From assembly GCF_003319105.1 (NCBI RefSeq), contig NZ_QOHH01000007.1, positions 180,204-244,203 of the forward strand: a DNA stretch of 64,000 nt. Reading direction: 5' to 3'. The position numbers and the translations under genes were made by a program. Source of the DNA: Blastococcus sp. TF02-09. Lineage in GTDB: Bacteria > Actinomycetota > Actinomycetes > Mycobacteriales > Geodermatophilaceae. The notes under the pieces are model-generated. The model did no database searches, was not told the DNA's origin, and was given only the letters and a program-made list of their open reading frames with translations. This document shows positions 1 to 8,284 of the stretch, one piece after another. Positions within the stretch are counted from its first letter, which is position 1, and every line of letters starts with the position of its first letter.

Positions 1-1788
1 CGCCATGGTGAGCAGGCGGCCGCGGTCGTACCACGACCGGCACTGGGCCAGCGCCAGGTCGATGACCTGGGCGGTCAGCTGCGCCATCAGGCCGGCTGAC
101 TCGGCGAGGTCGATGAACGCGTCGGGGTAGAGCAGGCCGCGGGTGGGGTGCTGCCAGCGGACCAGCGCCTCCACGCCGTCGACCGAGCCGGTCGCGAGCG
201 CCAGCTTGGGCTGGTAGTGCAGCACCAGCTCGTCCTGCTCGAGGGCGCGGCGCAGCTGGGCGACGTCCTCGAGCCGGTGCCGGCCGTGCCCGTCGCGGTC
301 CCGGTCGTACACCTCGACACCGGTGCGGGTGGACTTGGCCGCATACATGGCCAGGTCGGCCAGCTGCAGCAGCTCGACGGCGCTGCCCGACTCGTCGGGG
401 CCGATGGCGACGCCCACGCTCACGTCGACGTGGAGGACCACGCCGCTGACGGCGAAGGGCCGCTGCAGGCGGGAGCGCAGCCGCCGGGCCATGGTCCGGG
501 CGTCGTCGGCGGACAGGTCCCGGGTCAGGACCACGAACTCGTCACCGCCGAGGCGGGCCAGCAGGTCCTCGGCCCGGAGCTCGCCGCGCAGCCGCGGGCC
601 CACCTGGGCCAGCAGCGCGTCGCCGACGGCGTGGCCCAGCGAGTCGTTGATCTCCTTGAACCGGTCCAGGTCGAGCACCAGGACGGCGGTGCGCTCACCG
701 GCCGCCAGGCGGACGTCGGCCTCCGCCAGCGCCTCGAACACCGAGCGACGGTTCGGCAGCCCGGTCAGCTCGTCGGTGCGCGCCTGCCGGCGGCTGTCGG
801 CCAGCGCCCGCACGTCGCGGAAGGTCAGGCCGGTACGGGCCAGCGCGGCCAGGACGGCGACCAGCGCCAGTACGCCGGCGACGGGGTCCCCGCTGGCGAG
901 GTAGCCGGTGAAGAGCAGGGCGAGCGCGGCCAGGGCGCAGACGCCCGGGATGACCAGGGCGCCCCGCCCGTCCACCCGCCCGCTGCCGCCGGCCGACGTC
1001 CGCTGGGTGGCGGCCATGCCGCAGCAGACGAAGGCCAGACCCCAGGCGAGGTCCAGCGGGCCGCCGATGACGTAGGTGCCGTGGGCCAGCTGGTAGGCGT
1101 AGACGGTGTCGGTCACGACGAACAGGCCGAGGGCGGCGGTGACCCACCACCAGCCCGGCCCCGCACCGCGGCGCATCAGGGCCAGCCCGCCGGCCACGAG
1201 GCTGAGCAGCAGCAGGTCGCCGATCGGGTAGAGCATCGCGATCGCCACCACCGGAGCGCCGCCCTCGGCCGCCTGGAGCAGCGCCCCGAGGCCGGCCGCG
1301 GCCGCGACCGCGGCGGCGGTGCACCCGGTGACGGCGGAGTCGAGCCACATGCTCGCCGTGAGCCGGCCGACGCGGCTGCGGAGCAGCAGGAGGAAGGCGG
1401 CGAAGGCGAGCGGGAAGAACCCGAGGAAGGCCACGTCGGACCACCGGAGATCGGGCAGCTCCGCGAGACCCCGGTAGTGGAACTCGTAGACGGCGGCCCC
1501 CGTGAAGTAGGACAGCACCGCCGCGGCGAAGCACCACCAGGAGGCCCGGTCGGCCGACCCGGCACCACGGACGACCAGGACCAGCACGAGACCGGCGAGG
1601 AAGACGAGCTTGCCCTGGGCGGCCAGCAGGTCACCGACGGCGTCCGCGCCCAGCGCCACCGCGGTCAGCGCCACGACCCACATCCCGACCAGCGCGACGG
1701 CCAGCCGGCGGACCAGGCGCAGCGAGCGCGCGTCGTCGCACGCCTCGTCGGAGAGGTCCACGAGGACCTCCGGTTCCCCTTGCCGCAT
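1..1788 (-). CDS. Membrane-anchored GGDEF-EAL cyclic-di-GMP protein (3' end outside window)
   Basis: This would make and/or break down the second messenger c-di-GMP at the membrane. The first ~300 residues are a run of hydrophobic segments, probably 8-9 helices, of no family I can name. A GGDEF domain follows from about residue 330 (DELTGLPNRR near 336, intact LGGDEF near 411). An RAED inhibitory site lies exactly five residues before GGDEF. The EAL domain begins near residue 510 (LHYQPK, then EALVRW near 540) and runs off the left edge, so its last catalytic residues cannot be checked. I chose the ATG at 1788 because it precedes the first membrane segment and no in-frame stop occurs down to base 1. 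Intact motifs in both domains suggest a bifunctional enzyme with product inhibition. It may act on the motility genes of this window, which is inference. Confidence 0.88.
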   Translation of the reverse strand, partial: MRQGEPEVLVDLSDEACDDARSLRLVRRLAVALVGMWVVALTAVALGADAVGDLLAAQGKLVFLAGLVLVLVVRGAGSADRASWWCFAAAVLSYFTGAAVYEFHYRGLAELPDLRWSDVAFLGFFPLAFAAFLLLLRSRVGRLTASMWLDSAVTGCTAAAVAAAAGLGALLQAAEGGAPVVAIAMLYPIGDLLLLSLVAGGLALMRRGAGPGWWWVTAALGLFVVTDTVYAYQLAHGTYVIGGPLDLAWGLAFVCCGMAATQRTSAGGSGRVDGRGALVIPGVCALAALALLFTGYLASGDPVAGVLALVAVLAALARTGLTFRDVRALADSRRQARTDELTGLPNRRSVFEALAEADVRLAAGERTAVLVLDLDRFKEINDSLGHAVGDALLAQVGPRLRGELRAEDLLARLGGDEFVVLTRDLSADDARTMARRLRSRLQRPFAVSGVVLHVDVSVGVAIGPDESGSAVELLQLADLAMYAAKSTRTGVEVYDRDRDGHGRHRLEDVAQLRRALEQDELVLHYQPKLALATGSVDGVEALVRWQHPTRGLLYPDAFIDLAESAGLMAQLTAQVIDLALAQCRSWYDRGRLLTMA

Positions 1789-1885
1789 GCTCTCCCCATC
1801 GGCCGGACGCCCGGTGATCTGGAACACCCGGGGCCCGCTTCCCGCCTGCCCTCCCCCTCGCGGGGGAGGTCCGGCCCGGCAGGTT

Positions 1886-1891
1886 TACCGT
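1886..1891 (+). promoter_or_regulatory. Candidate -10 element (TACCGT) for a leaderless YjbR-like mRNA
   Basis: TACCGT fits the actinobacterial TANNNT -10 pattern and ends 6 nt before the GTG at 1898, so transcription would begin at or next to the start codon. No clear -35 or Shine-Dalgarno is present. The same arrangement recurs before the next gene and before selO. Confidence 0.4.
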
Positions 1892-1897
1892 CCACCC

Positions 1898-2281
1898 GTG
1901 CTGACCTGGGACGACGTCGCGCGCGCCTGCCTGGCGCTGCCGGCCACGACCGAGGCCGTGTCCGCGTCCGGACGGCGCCGCTGGCTGGTGCGCGGGCGGA
2001 CGTTCGTGCGCGAGCGGCCGCTGCACCGCGTGGACCTCGACGAGCTCGGCGCGGCGGCTCCCGAGGGCCCGGTGCTGGTCGCCTACGTGCCCGACGAAGG
2101 GGCCAAGGCGGCCCTGCTGGCCACCGAGCCCGACGTCTGGTTCACCACGTCGCACTTCGACGGCCGGCCGGTGCTGATGTGCCGCCTCGAGCGCCTCGAC
2201 CGGCAGGGGCTGAGGGAGCTGGTCGCCGAGGCGTGGGCCGCCCGGGCGCCACGGCGGCTCGTGGCGAGCCACCTCGGCTGA
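1898..2281 (+). CDS. MmcQ/YjbR family protein, copy 1
   Basis: A 127-residue protein of the YjbR/MmcQ family, a small fold often annotated as DNA-binding but without an established biochemical role. Family features are the opening TWDDVARACLALP, the central VPDEGAKAALL and WFTTSHFDG, and the C-terminal RAPRRL. The GTG start is chosen because it opens directly into the conserved TWDDV segment and a -10-like TACCGT sits 6 nt upstream. It is one of two tandem paralogues that are more than half identical by eye, which points to a local duplication. No partner gene gives a hint of function. Confidence 0.85.
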   Translation: MLTWDDVARACLALPATTEAVSASGRRRWLVRGRTFVRERPLHRVDLDELGAAAPEGPVLVAYVPDEGAKAALLATEPDVWFTTSHFDGRPVLMCRLERLDRQGLRELVAEAWAARAPRRLVASHLG

Positions 2282-2321
2282 GCCGGCGCCTCGGGGCTGT
2301 CCCCCGGACCCGCCGAGGCTC

Positions 2322-2327
2322 TACCGT
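2322..2327 (+). promoter_or_regulatory. Candidate -10 element (TACCGT) for the second YjbR-like gene
   Basis: TACCGT lies 7 nt before the ATG at 2335, the spacing expected if the start codon is also the transcription start. The upstream paralogue has the same hexamer at nearly the same distance, so the duplication probably included its promoter. Confidence 0.4.
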
Positions 2328-2334
2328 CCCCGGC

Positions 2335-2727
2335 ATGGCGACGTGGGACGACGTGGCACGCACCTGTCTGGCGCTGCCGGACACGACCGAGGTCACCTCG
2401 CGCGGCTCCCGGCAGTGGAAGGTGGCCGACAAGCTCTTCGTGTGGGAGCGCCCCCTCGGCCGCAAGGACCTCGCCGAGCTGGGAGTGACGTCCCAGGAGT
2501 GGCCGGTCGTGGCCGCCCGCGTCCCGGACGAGGGCGCCAAGGCGGCGCTGATCGCCGAGGAGCCGGAGCTCTACTTCACGACGTCGCACTTCGACGGCTA
2601 CGCCGCGGTGCTGTGCCGCCTGGACCGGCTGGACCAGGAGGACCTGACCGAGCTCGCGGCCGACGCGTGGGCCTGCCGGGCGCCGCGCCGGCTCCTGGCC
2701 CGGGGCCCGCTGCCGCCGGCCGGCTGA
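2335..2727 (+). CDS. MmcQ/YjbR family protein, copy 2
   Basis: A 130-residue paralogue of the preceding gene, sharing TWDDVAR, CLALP, VPDEGAKAAL, FTTSHFDG and CRAPRRLL. It differs most in the middle (residues 25-60), where copy 1 is Arg-rich and copy 2 has KVADKLFVWERP, closer to the usual family sequence. Only 53 bp separate the two, and each appears to have its own promoter. It is convergent with the DUF1028 gene, whose stop lies 6 bp away. Function is unknown beyond family membership. Confidence 0.87.
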   Translation: MATWDDVARTCLALPDTTEVTSRGSRQWKVADKLFVWERPLGRKDLAELGVTSQEWPVVAARVPDEGAKAALIAEEPELYFTTSHFDGYAAVLCRLDRLDQEDLTELAADAWACRAPRRLLARGPLPPAG

Positions 2728-2733
2728 CCCGTG

Positions 2734-3633
2734 TCAGGCGCGCGCCGGCAGGATCCGCTCGATGACGTCGGCCGGCATGAGCCCCGCCTTGCCGAAGCGG
2801 CGGGCCGCCTCCACGAACTGGGGCGAGCACGACTGGAGCTCGCCGAGCATCTCGCGGGCGGCGTCCTCCCGGCCGGCCAGGGCCGCGACCACCGCGCGCC
2901 ACAGGAGCTGGTCGGGCTCGGTGGCGGCGTCCATCGGCCGCAGCAGTTCCAGCTCGCGGTCCGCGGTGACCGGGTCGCCGTCGATGGCCAGCTGGAACGC
3001 GCGGACGACGTCCTGGTAGCGGGCCCGGGTGGCCATGAGGCCGGCCAGCGCCTCGATCGGGTCGGTCGAGTCGTCGATCCGCAGGTCGACCACCGTGTCG
3101 TGCCAGGGGCGACCCGTGGTCGTCGCGCGGATGACCATGATCGCGGCCGACCGGCGCCCGCGGAAGTCGCCACCGGCCTCCTCCCCCGCCTGCAGCGCAC
3201 TGAGCAGCCGCTCGGCCAGCTGCCCCCCGGAGCTCTCGAACCGCTCCACCATCGACTCCCACACCTGCGGGGAGTCGGCCATGTTGGCCAGGGCCACGCA
3301 GGTGTCGCCGACCAGGTGGCCGGCGGCGTCGACGCACTGGCGGCCGGTGTAGGCGGCGAGGTCGCCGTTGACCCCGAGGACGGCGACCTGCCGTCGCTCC
3401 GGCTGCGGGTCGACGCTGCTCAGCGCGGTGAGCACCTCCTGGGCGGTGAACCCGCCCCGCAGGAGGTCCAGTCCCACCGCGCCGTACATGGGCTCGGCCA
3501 TCGACTGGGTGGCGATGACCCCGTGGCCGGGGAGCGCGAACGGCACGCTGTTGCCGACGGCGAAGGCCTGGGACTGGGTGGCTACGCCCAGGTCCCCGCT
3601 CACGGGGTCGCGGGCGACGATCGAGTAGGTCAC
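2734..3633 (-). CDS. DUF1028 family Ntn-hydrolase-like protein
   Basis: A 299-residue member of the DUF1028 family, which has the N-terminal nucleophile hydrolase fold but no firmly established substrate. Recognisable are the N-terminal [20 protein letters not shown] block, the AVGNSVPFA segment and the [11 protein letters not shown] block. The C-terminal ~100 residues look like a helical, tetratricopeptide-like extension ([20 protein letters not shown]). The start is a GTG that overlaps the upstream oxidoreductase stop as GTGA, so the two are translationally coupled and probably work in one pathway. Members have been linked to small amide or peptide turnover, which is inference here. Confidence 0.85.
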   Translation of the reverse strand: MTYSIVARDPVSGDLGVATQSQAFAVGNSVPFALPGHGVIATQSMAEPMYGAVGLDLLRGGFTAQEVLTALSSVDPQPERRQVAVLGVNGDLAAYTGRQCVDAAGHLVGDTCVALANMADSPQVWESMVERFESSGGQLAERLLSALQAGEEAGGDFRGRRSAAIMVIRATTTGRPWHDTVVDLRIDDSTDPIEALAGLMATRARYQDVVRAFQLAIDGDPVTADRELELLRPMDAATEPDQLLWRAVVAALAGREDAAREMLGELQSCSPQFVEAARRFGKAGLMPADVIERILPARA

Positions 3634-4619
3634 GCGCGCACCGGCTCCATCGCCTGCGCCAGCAGCTCGACCGACCGCAGCCGGCCCTCCACGGACGTCG
3701 ACTGGTGGGCGACGATCAGCTCGTCGGCGTCGGCGTGCTCCCGGAAGGACTCGACGTACTCGGCGAGCTGGGCCGGGGCGCCGACGGCGGTGTGCGTGAG
3801 CATCCCCTCGACGTGGTGGCCGGCGCCCTGGGCGAGCAGCTGGTCGGCCTGCTCATCGGTGAGCGACTGCCCCCGGCCGAACAGGCTGATGGCGAGGGTG
3901 CGCTTCACGCCCTGCAGCGTCTCGCGGGCGGCCGCCTCGGTGTCGGCGCCGACGACGTTCAGCCCGGCGATCACGTAGGGCCGGTCCAGCTGGTCGGAGG
4001 GCTTGAACTGGCCGCGGTAGGCCTCGACGGCCGGCTGGAGCATCTGCGGCGCGAAGTGGGAGGCGAAGGCGAAGGGCAGCCCGAGCGCGGCCGCGAGCGT
4101 GGCACCGAACATCGAGGAGCCGAGGATGTACAGCGGCACCTTGGAGCCCTTGCCGGGGATCGCGTCGACGCCGGCCACCCGCGTCTCGCCGGCCAGGTAC
4201 CCCTGCAGCTCCAGGACGTCCTGCGGGAAGCGGTCGGCGGAGTCCGGGGTGCGGCGCAGCGCGTACATCGTGTTCTGGTCGCTGCCGGGCGCGCGGCCCA
4301 GGCCCAGGTCGATGCGGCCGGGGTACATCGCGTCGAGGGTGCCGAACTGCTCGGCGATGGTCAGCGGCGAGTGGTTGGGCAGCATGACCCCGCCGGCGCC
4401 CAGCCGGATGGTGCGGGTGTGCGCCCCCACGTGGGAGATGAGCACGCTGGTCGCCGAGGACGCGATGCGCGGCATGTTGTGGTGCTCGGCGTACCAGACC
4501 CGCTCGTAGCCGTGCTCCTCCGCGCGCTGGGCCAGGGCGACGCTCGCGGCGATGCTGCTGGTCGCGGTCTCCCCGCGGTTGATCGGCGCGAGGTCGAGGA
4601 CGGACAACGGGATGCGCAT
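3630..4619 (-). CDS. LLM-class flavin-dependent oxidoreductase (luciferase-like monooxygenase)
   Basis: A 329-residue F420- or FMN-dependent oxidoreductase with the bacterial-luciferase TIM-barrel fold. Diagnostic are the opening [30 protein letters not shown] near residue 45, [11 protein letters not shown] near 105, and [19 protein letters not shown] near 165. This subgroup (MsnO8-type) occurs widely in actinobacteria, usually with unknown substrate. It is the first gene of a two-gene unit with DUF1028 (4-bp overlap). An AAAGG stretch lies about 10 nt before the ATG. No catalytic residue appears to be missing. The cofactor cannot be decided from sequence alone. Confidence 0.92.
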   Translation of the reverse strand: MRIPLSVLDLAPINRGETATSSIAASVALAQRAEEHGYERVWYAEHHNMPRIASSATSVLISHVGAHTRTIRLGAGGVMLPNHSPLTIAEQFGTLDAMYPGRIDLGLGRAPGSDQNTMYALRRTPDSADRFPQDVLELQGYLAGETRVAGVDAIPGKGSKVPLYILGSSMFGATLAAALGLPFAFASHFAPQMLQPAVEAYRGQFKPSDQLDRPYVIAGLNVVGADTEAAARETLQGVKRTLAISLFGRGQSLTDEQADQLLAQGAGHHVEGMLTHTAVGAPAQLAEYVESFREHADADELIVAHQSTSVEGRLRSVELLAQAMEPVRA

Positions 4620-4686
4620 GAGGAGGTGCCTTTCACGTCGGTTGCCCTGAGCAACCCCGGCACCGGCGCCAGGCTTCCCGGGCGGC

Positions 4687-6126
4687 TCAGCCGCCGACGG
4701 ACAGGTCCGCGCGGTCGAGGGCGCCGGCCTCGACGAGGACCTCCAGCGCCTCCGGCAGGTCCGCCAGCGCGCGGGCGAGGTCCTCCGGGCGGCTGAGCGT
4801 CCACGCCTGGGTCTCGACGTAGCAGCGCACCGCCCGGTCGAAGTCGTCCGCGCCGACGGCGTCGCGGGCCGCCCAGAGCGCGGCGGCGCCCTTGCCGTAG
4901 ACCCGGTGCTCGTAGTCGTCCTGGTCGCTGAAGTCGGCCATGCTCCCGCCCACGCTGCCCCCGCGGTCGAGGTCGTCCTCGGGGTCGTGCGGCTCGTCGG
5001 CCACGCTCTCCGCGTACGTGGCGAACGCCTCGTCCAGCCACGGATCGCGGAACTGCGAGTTGCCCACCATCCCGTAGAACCACATGTGCGCGACCTCGTG
5101 CACCACCAGGCCGAAGTCGTCGCCGCCCAGCAGGATCGACGACGAGTACTCCTCTCCGCCGCCGTCGCGCCCGTCGGAGACCAGCGCCACGGTCAGCGTC
5201 GGGTACGGGAAGGGGCCGAAGCGGCCGGCCACCAGCCGGATCGCATCGGAGGTGGCGTCGGCCAGGTCCTCGGCCGAGCTGTCCGCACCAGGGACGGCGC
5301 CCACCGTGACCGCGGTGCCGTCGACCTCGACCTCGGCGGTCTCGAACTCCCCCGCCGCCACGTGCACGTCGCGGGCGACCGGCTCGTGCGACTCCCAGAC
5401 CCGGCGGCCGCTCCCCTCGTCCCGCGGCTCCTCCTGGTCGCCGGACATGAGGACGACGAGCTCTTCGGGCGCCGACACGCTGATCGTCGTGTCCGCGACC
5501 GCGTTGGCCGTCGTCTCCCCGGAGACCTCGACGAACGGGTCGCGCGCCCACCCCGCGCCGGGCTCCCAGGTCAGGAGGGGGAAGCCGCTGGCCCACCAGG
5601 TCACGTCGTCGTCGACACCGAGGCGGTCGAAGCCGGCCGGCGTCCGCTCGGAGGTCAGCCGGAGCGTGAAGTCCACCTCGACGTCGACGGTCTCCCCCGC
5701 GGGCACCGCCCGGCGCAGGTCCACCCGGTAGAGCCCGCCCGGGGTGCCCGGCTCGGCGTCGGCGTCCACGTAGCCGCCCCCGGCCACGTCGTCGCCGCGC
5801 ACGGCGTCCACCCGCAGCTCGTGGCCCGCCGACTGCGGCGCGTTGGGGATCAGCCGGAACCACACCTCCTCCACCGGCATATCGGGGGTGAAGGCGACGG
5901 CCTCGGTCCCGGTGACGGTCCGCCGGTCGTCCTCCAGCCGGAAATCCAGGTCGATCACCGGCCGGCCGGGATCGGGCGCGGCGCGTTCCGTCGACGGGCA
6001 CCCGGGCGCCGGGCCGGTGCTCCCGGCGTCGTCACGCCGGGAGGAGGTGCACCCGGCGAGCAGGATCAGGACGCCGGCGGCCAGCGCCGTCCGGCGTCGT
6101 CCCGTGGGGTCGGCCTGCTGCTGCAT
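4687..6126 (-). CDS. M1-family zinc metallopeptidase lipoprotein
   Basis: A 479-residue exported aminopeptidase-like protein. The N-terminus carries a signal peptide with lipobox LLAGC (Cys near residue 26), so the mature protein should be lipid-anchored on the outer face of the membrane. The M1 N-terminal beta domain covers roughly residues 50-240. The zinc site [14 protein letters not shown] lies near 341 and the third ligand Glu in DEAFATYAE about 20 residues later, so the catalytic centre is complete. The GAMEN-like substrate loop is changed to a [15 protein letters not shown] segment, as in other short bacterial M1 proteins. It lacks the large C-terminal helical domain of full aminopeptidase N. 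It stands alone, with 132 bp to the upstream gene. Confidence 0.9.
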   Translation of the reverse strand: MQQQADPTGRRRTALAAGVLILLAGCTSSRRDDAGSTGPAPGCPSTERAAPDPGRPVIDLDFRLEDDRRTVTGTEAVAFTPDMPVEEVWFRLIPNAPQSAGHELRVDAVRGDDVAGGGYVDADAEPGTPGGLYRVDLRRAVPAGETVDVEVDFTLRLTSERTPAGFDRLGVDDDVTWWASGFPLLTWEPGAGWARDPFVEVSGETTANAVADTTISVSAPEELVVLMSGDQEEPRDEGSGRRVWESHEPVARDVHVAAGEFETAEVEVDGTAVTVGAVPGADSSAEDLADATSDAIRLVAGRFGPFPYPTLTVALVSDGRDGGGEEYSSSILLGGDDFGLVVHEVAHMWFYGMVGNSQFRDPWLDEAFATYAESVADEPHDPEDDLDRGGSVGGSMADFSDQDDYEHRVYGKGAAALWAARDAVGADDFDRAVRCYVETQAWTLSRPEDLARALADLPEALEVLVEAGALDRADLSVGG

Positions 6127-6258
6127 CGTTCCCGCCCGCCCAGCAGAGGTCGGCCCGGCCCGGCGCGGTCGGCGCGACCACCCCCGCTGGCGGCGAATGT
6201 AGGCAACCGGACGGAGCCCGGGAAGCGCCTGCCGCGCGCCGGCTCCGGGCGCCGGCCC

Positions 6259-6874
6259 TCAGCGGCTCTGCAGCGCGTCCAGGGCCACCGCCATGGCCGC
6301 GGCCACGCGGAAGTCCAGCCGCGGGTCGGGCACGGTGACGTCGTAGCGGTCGCGGATGGCCTTGCGGCGCTCGCTGACCAGCACCCGGCGCGCCGGTGGC
6401 GGTGTCGTGGAAGTCGAAGTGGAAGACGAAGGGCACCCAGACGTCGCCGAGGTAGGGGATCAGCTCCCAGATGCGGCGGACGACGGCGAGGACCGGCCGG
6501 CGTTCGCGGCCGACGGCCTCCAGGCCCGGGGCCGACAGCTCCCAGGTCGACCGCAGCAGGCTGGCGCCGAACTTCTTCGCGAAGCTGCCCAGCGGGGTGC
6601 CGTGCTCGTCCAGCACGTCGTGTCGGGCGTGCACGTCCAGCCGCTGGCGCGCCTTGAAGGAGAAGACCGCCCGGCTCCGGGACTCGTCGGAGAAGAAGAC
6701 CACCTCCTCCTTGAGCTTCATGCGCTTCTGCTCGGCGAGGGCCAGCAGCGCGCCCTCGGTCCCGTCCGGGTTCACGGCCCGGATCTCGTACCGGTTGACC
6801 ATCACGGTGATCCGCTGGGCGACGGAGAACCGCGGCACCACCATCGGCGCGGGAGAGGCGGGGCACGTGCTCAC
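6259..6874 (-). pseudogene. LURP-one-related/scramblase-like protein, disrupted by a +1 frameshift
   Basis: Read from the GTG at 6874 (AAGGAG eight nucleotides upstream) this gives a ~200-residue protein with the alternating strand pattern of LURP-one/Tubby-like proteins (VFSFKARQRLDVHARHDVLD, then FAKKFGASLLRSTWELS). Family function is unclear; a phospholipid-binding or scramblase-like role has been proposed. The frame breaks near 6388-6392, where GCGCCGGGTG appears in place of an expected GCGCGGGTG on the coding strand. Past that point a different frame continues the family C-terminus (VLVSERRKAIRDRYDV to AVALDALQSR) and ends with TGA at 6259. One extra base explains everything, so either the gene is inactive or the assembly has an error. 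Confidence 0.7.
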
Positions 6875-7018
6875 GTGCGGCTCCTTGCGGGTCGCCGGGC
6901 GGGCCGGAGGACGGCCGGTCGGAGGGCCATCATGGCAGCGGCACGGGCCGGTCGGATCTCCATCGGATGTTCCGGCCGCCGTCATCGGATCGACACCTCG
7001 GGTGGAGATCCTCCTGGC

Positions 7019-7276
7019 ATGACAGCCAGCCTCTTCGTGACCGGTACGCCCGTGGTGTGGACCGGCCACGACCCGCGCGGTCCGGTGGCCTCCGGCTCGG
7101 ACGTCGTGCACGCCGTCGCCCGGCCGACCGTCGACGGGCTGGACTCCTCGCTCTGCGGCGAACTGGTCGCCGCCACGTCCGGCCGGGACTGGGCCGCCGA
7201 GCCGGGCGCGACCCGCTGCGCCGAGTGCGCCCGGGTCGCCGCGCCACGGCGGACGGGTTCCCCCGGGGCCCGCTGA
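7019..7276 (+). CDS. Small Cys-containing hypothetical protein
   Basis: An 85-residue protein starting at an ATG 14 nt after GGTGGAGAT. It has no signal peptide or membrane helix. Three cysteines, in SLCGEL near residue 42 and CAEC near residue 68, with His at HAVARP, resemble short actinobacterial proteins that bind one metal ion through a CxxC pair. I do not recognise a named family. It is divergent from the LURP-like gene and 177 bp upstream of the succinate dehydrogenase operon, with no sign of coupling to either. Confidence 0.6.
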   Translation: MTASLFVTGTPVVWTGHDPRGPVASGSDVVHAVARPTVDGLDSSLCGELVAATSGRDWAAEPGATRCAECARVAAPRRTGSPGAR

Positions 7277-7453
7277 CCCCGGTGGGCCCTCCGCCCGACG
7301 CGCCGGAAGCCCTTTCCCGCGCCCGGTGTCCGTGGTGCACTGCCCTCCTCCCGCCGCGCGGGCGGCGTCAGCGACGATGCTGGAGGCAGCGATGCCGGTC
7401 GGGTCGGACGGAGCTGCGCCAGGCACTGCCGGCGGGCACCGGAGCGGGACACC

Positions 7454-8284
7454 GTGACGACGACGGCGCCGCGCGGCACCGGCGCGGTGGCCCCCGGCGG
7501 GGGTGAGGGCAGCCCCGCCCCGCGCCGGGCGACGATCGCCGCCCGCCACCTGCGCACCGACCGGTGGTGGCTGCTGCCGCTGACCACCGTCGTCGTCCTG
7601 CTGTCGTTCGTCGGCTACTCGACGTTCCGCGCCTTCCAGAACGCCTACTACTTCTCCGAGCCCTACATCTCGCCGTTCTACTCGCCGTGCATCAGCACCC
7701 GGTGCGAGGGCGACACCTTCCCGGAGTTCGTCAGCGGGCCGTCGTTCATCTCCCCGGCGATCTACATCCTGGTGATCCCGCTGGGCCTGCGGGCGACCTG
7801 CTACTACTACCGCAAGGCCTACTACCGGTCCTTCTGGCTCTCGCCGCCGGCGTGCGCCGTCGGGGAGCCGCACCGGCGCTACACCGGTGAGTCCCGGCCG
7901 CCGCTGCTGCTGCAGAACCTGCACCGCTACGCGCTCTACGGCGCCCTGGTCTTCAACGTGATCCTCACCTACGACGCGGTGCTCGGGTTCCGCGACGAGA
8001 CCGGCGAGTGGGGCCACATGGGGCTCGGCACGCTGGTGCTGCTGGCCAACGCGGCGCTGCTCTGGCTGTACTCGCTGTCCTGCCACTCCTGCCGGCACAT
8101 CGTCGGCGGCCGGCTCAACCACTTCTCCCGGCATCCCGTCCGCTACCGGCTGTGGACGCAGGCCTCACGGCTCAACGCCTCCCACGCGCGGTTCGCCTGG
8201 CTCTCGCTGTTCAGCGTCGCGATCGCCGACGGCTACGTCTTCCTGCTGGCCACGGACACGATCAGCGATCTGAGGTTCTTCTGA
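7454..8284 (+). CDS. Sdh1-type succinate dehydrogenase membrane anchor
   Basis: A 276-residue integral membrane protein with five hydrophobic segments (about residues 40-60, 100-120, 155-178, 195-220 and 240-262). Its position directly before the flavoprotein gene (TGATG, one-base overlap) and its size match the single anchor subunit of the mycobacterial Sdh1 complex. It would pass electrons from succinate oxidation into the menaquinone pool. Many Tyr, Cys and His residues (CYYYRKAYYRS; SCHSCRHIV) lie at predicted membrane ends. Which of these ligate haem cannot be decided here. The start is GTG; a distal Ala/Pro-rich leader of ~25 residues precedes the conserved part. Confidence 0.85.
   Translation: MTTTAPRGTGAVAPGGGEGSPAPRRATIAARHLRTDRWWLLPLTTVVVLLSFVGYSTFRAFQNAYYFSEPYISPFYSPCISTRCEGDTFPEFVSGPSFISPAIYILVIPLGLRATCYYYRKAYYRSFWLSPPACAVGEPHRRYTGESRPPLLLQNLHRYALYGALVFNVILTYDAVLGFRDETGEWGHMGLGTLVLLANAALLWLYSLSCHSCRHIVGGRLNHFSRHPVRYRLWTQASRLNASHARFAWLSLFSVAIADGYVFLLATDTISDLRFF

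Noticed and set aside
148..2727. Very long open frame on the + strand across the GGDEF-EAL gene
   Set aside because: Only its last 131 codons (from 2335) carry a family. The rest is the antisense shadow of the c-di-GMP gene, as expected at this GC content.
6032..8134. 700-codon open frame on the minus strand opposite the Sdh1 anchor
   Set aside because: Its C-terminal part overlaps the LURP-one-like gene. The upstream 400 codons lack motifs and lie opposite a well-supported membrane gene.
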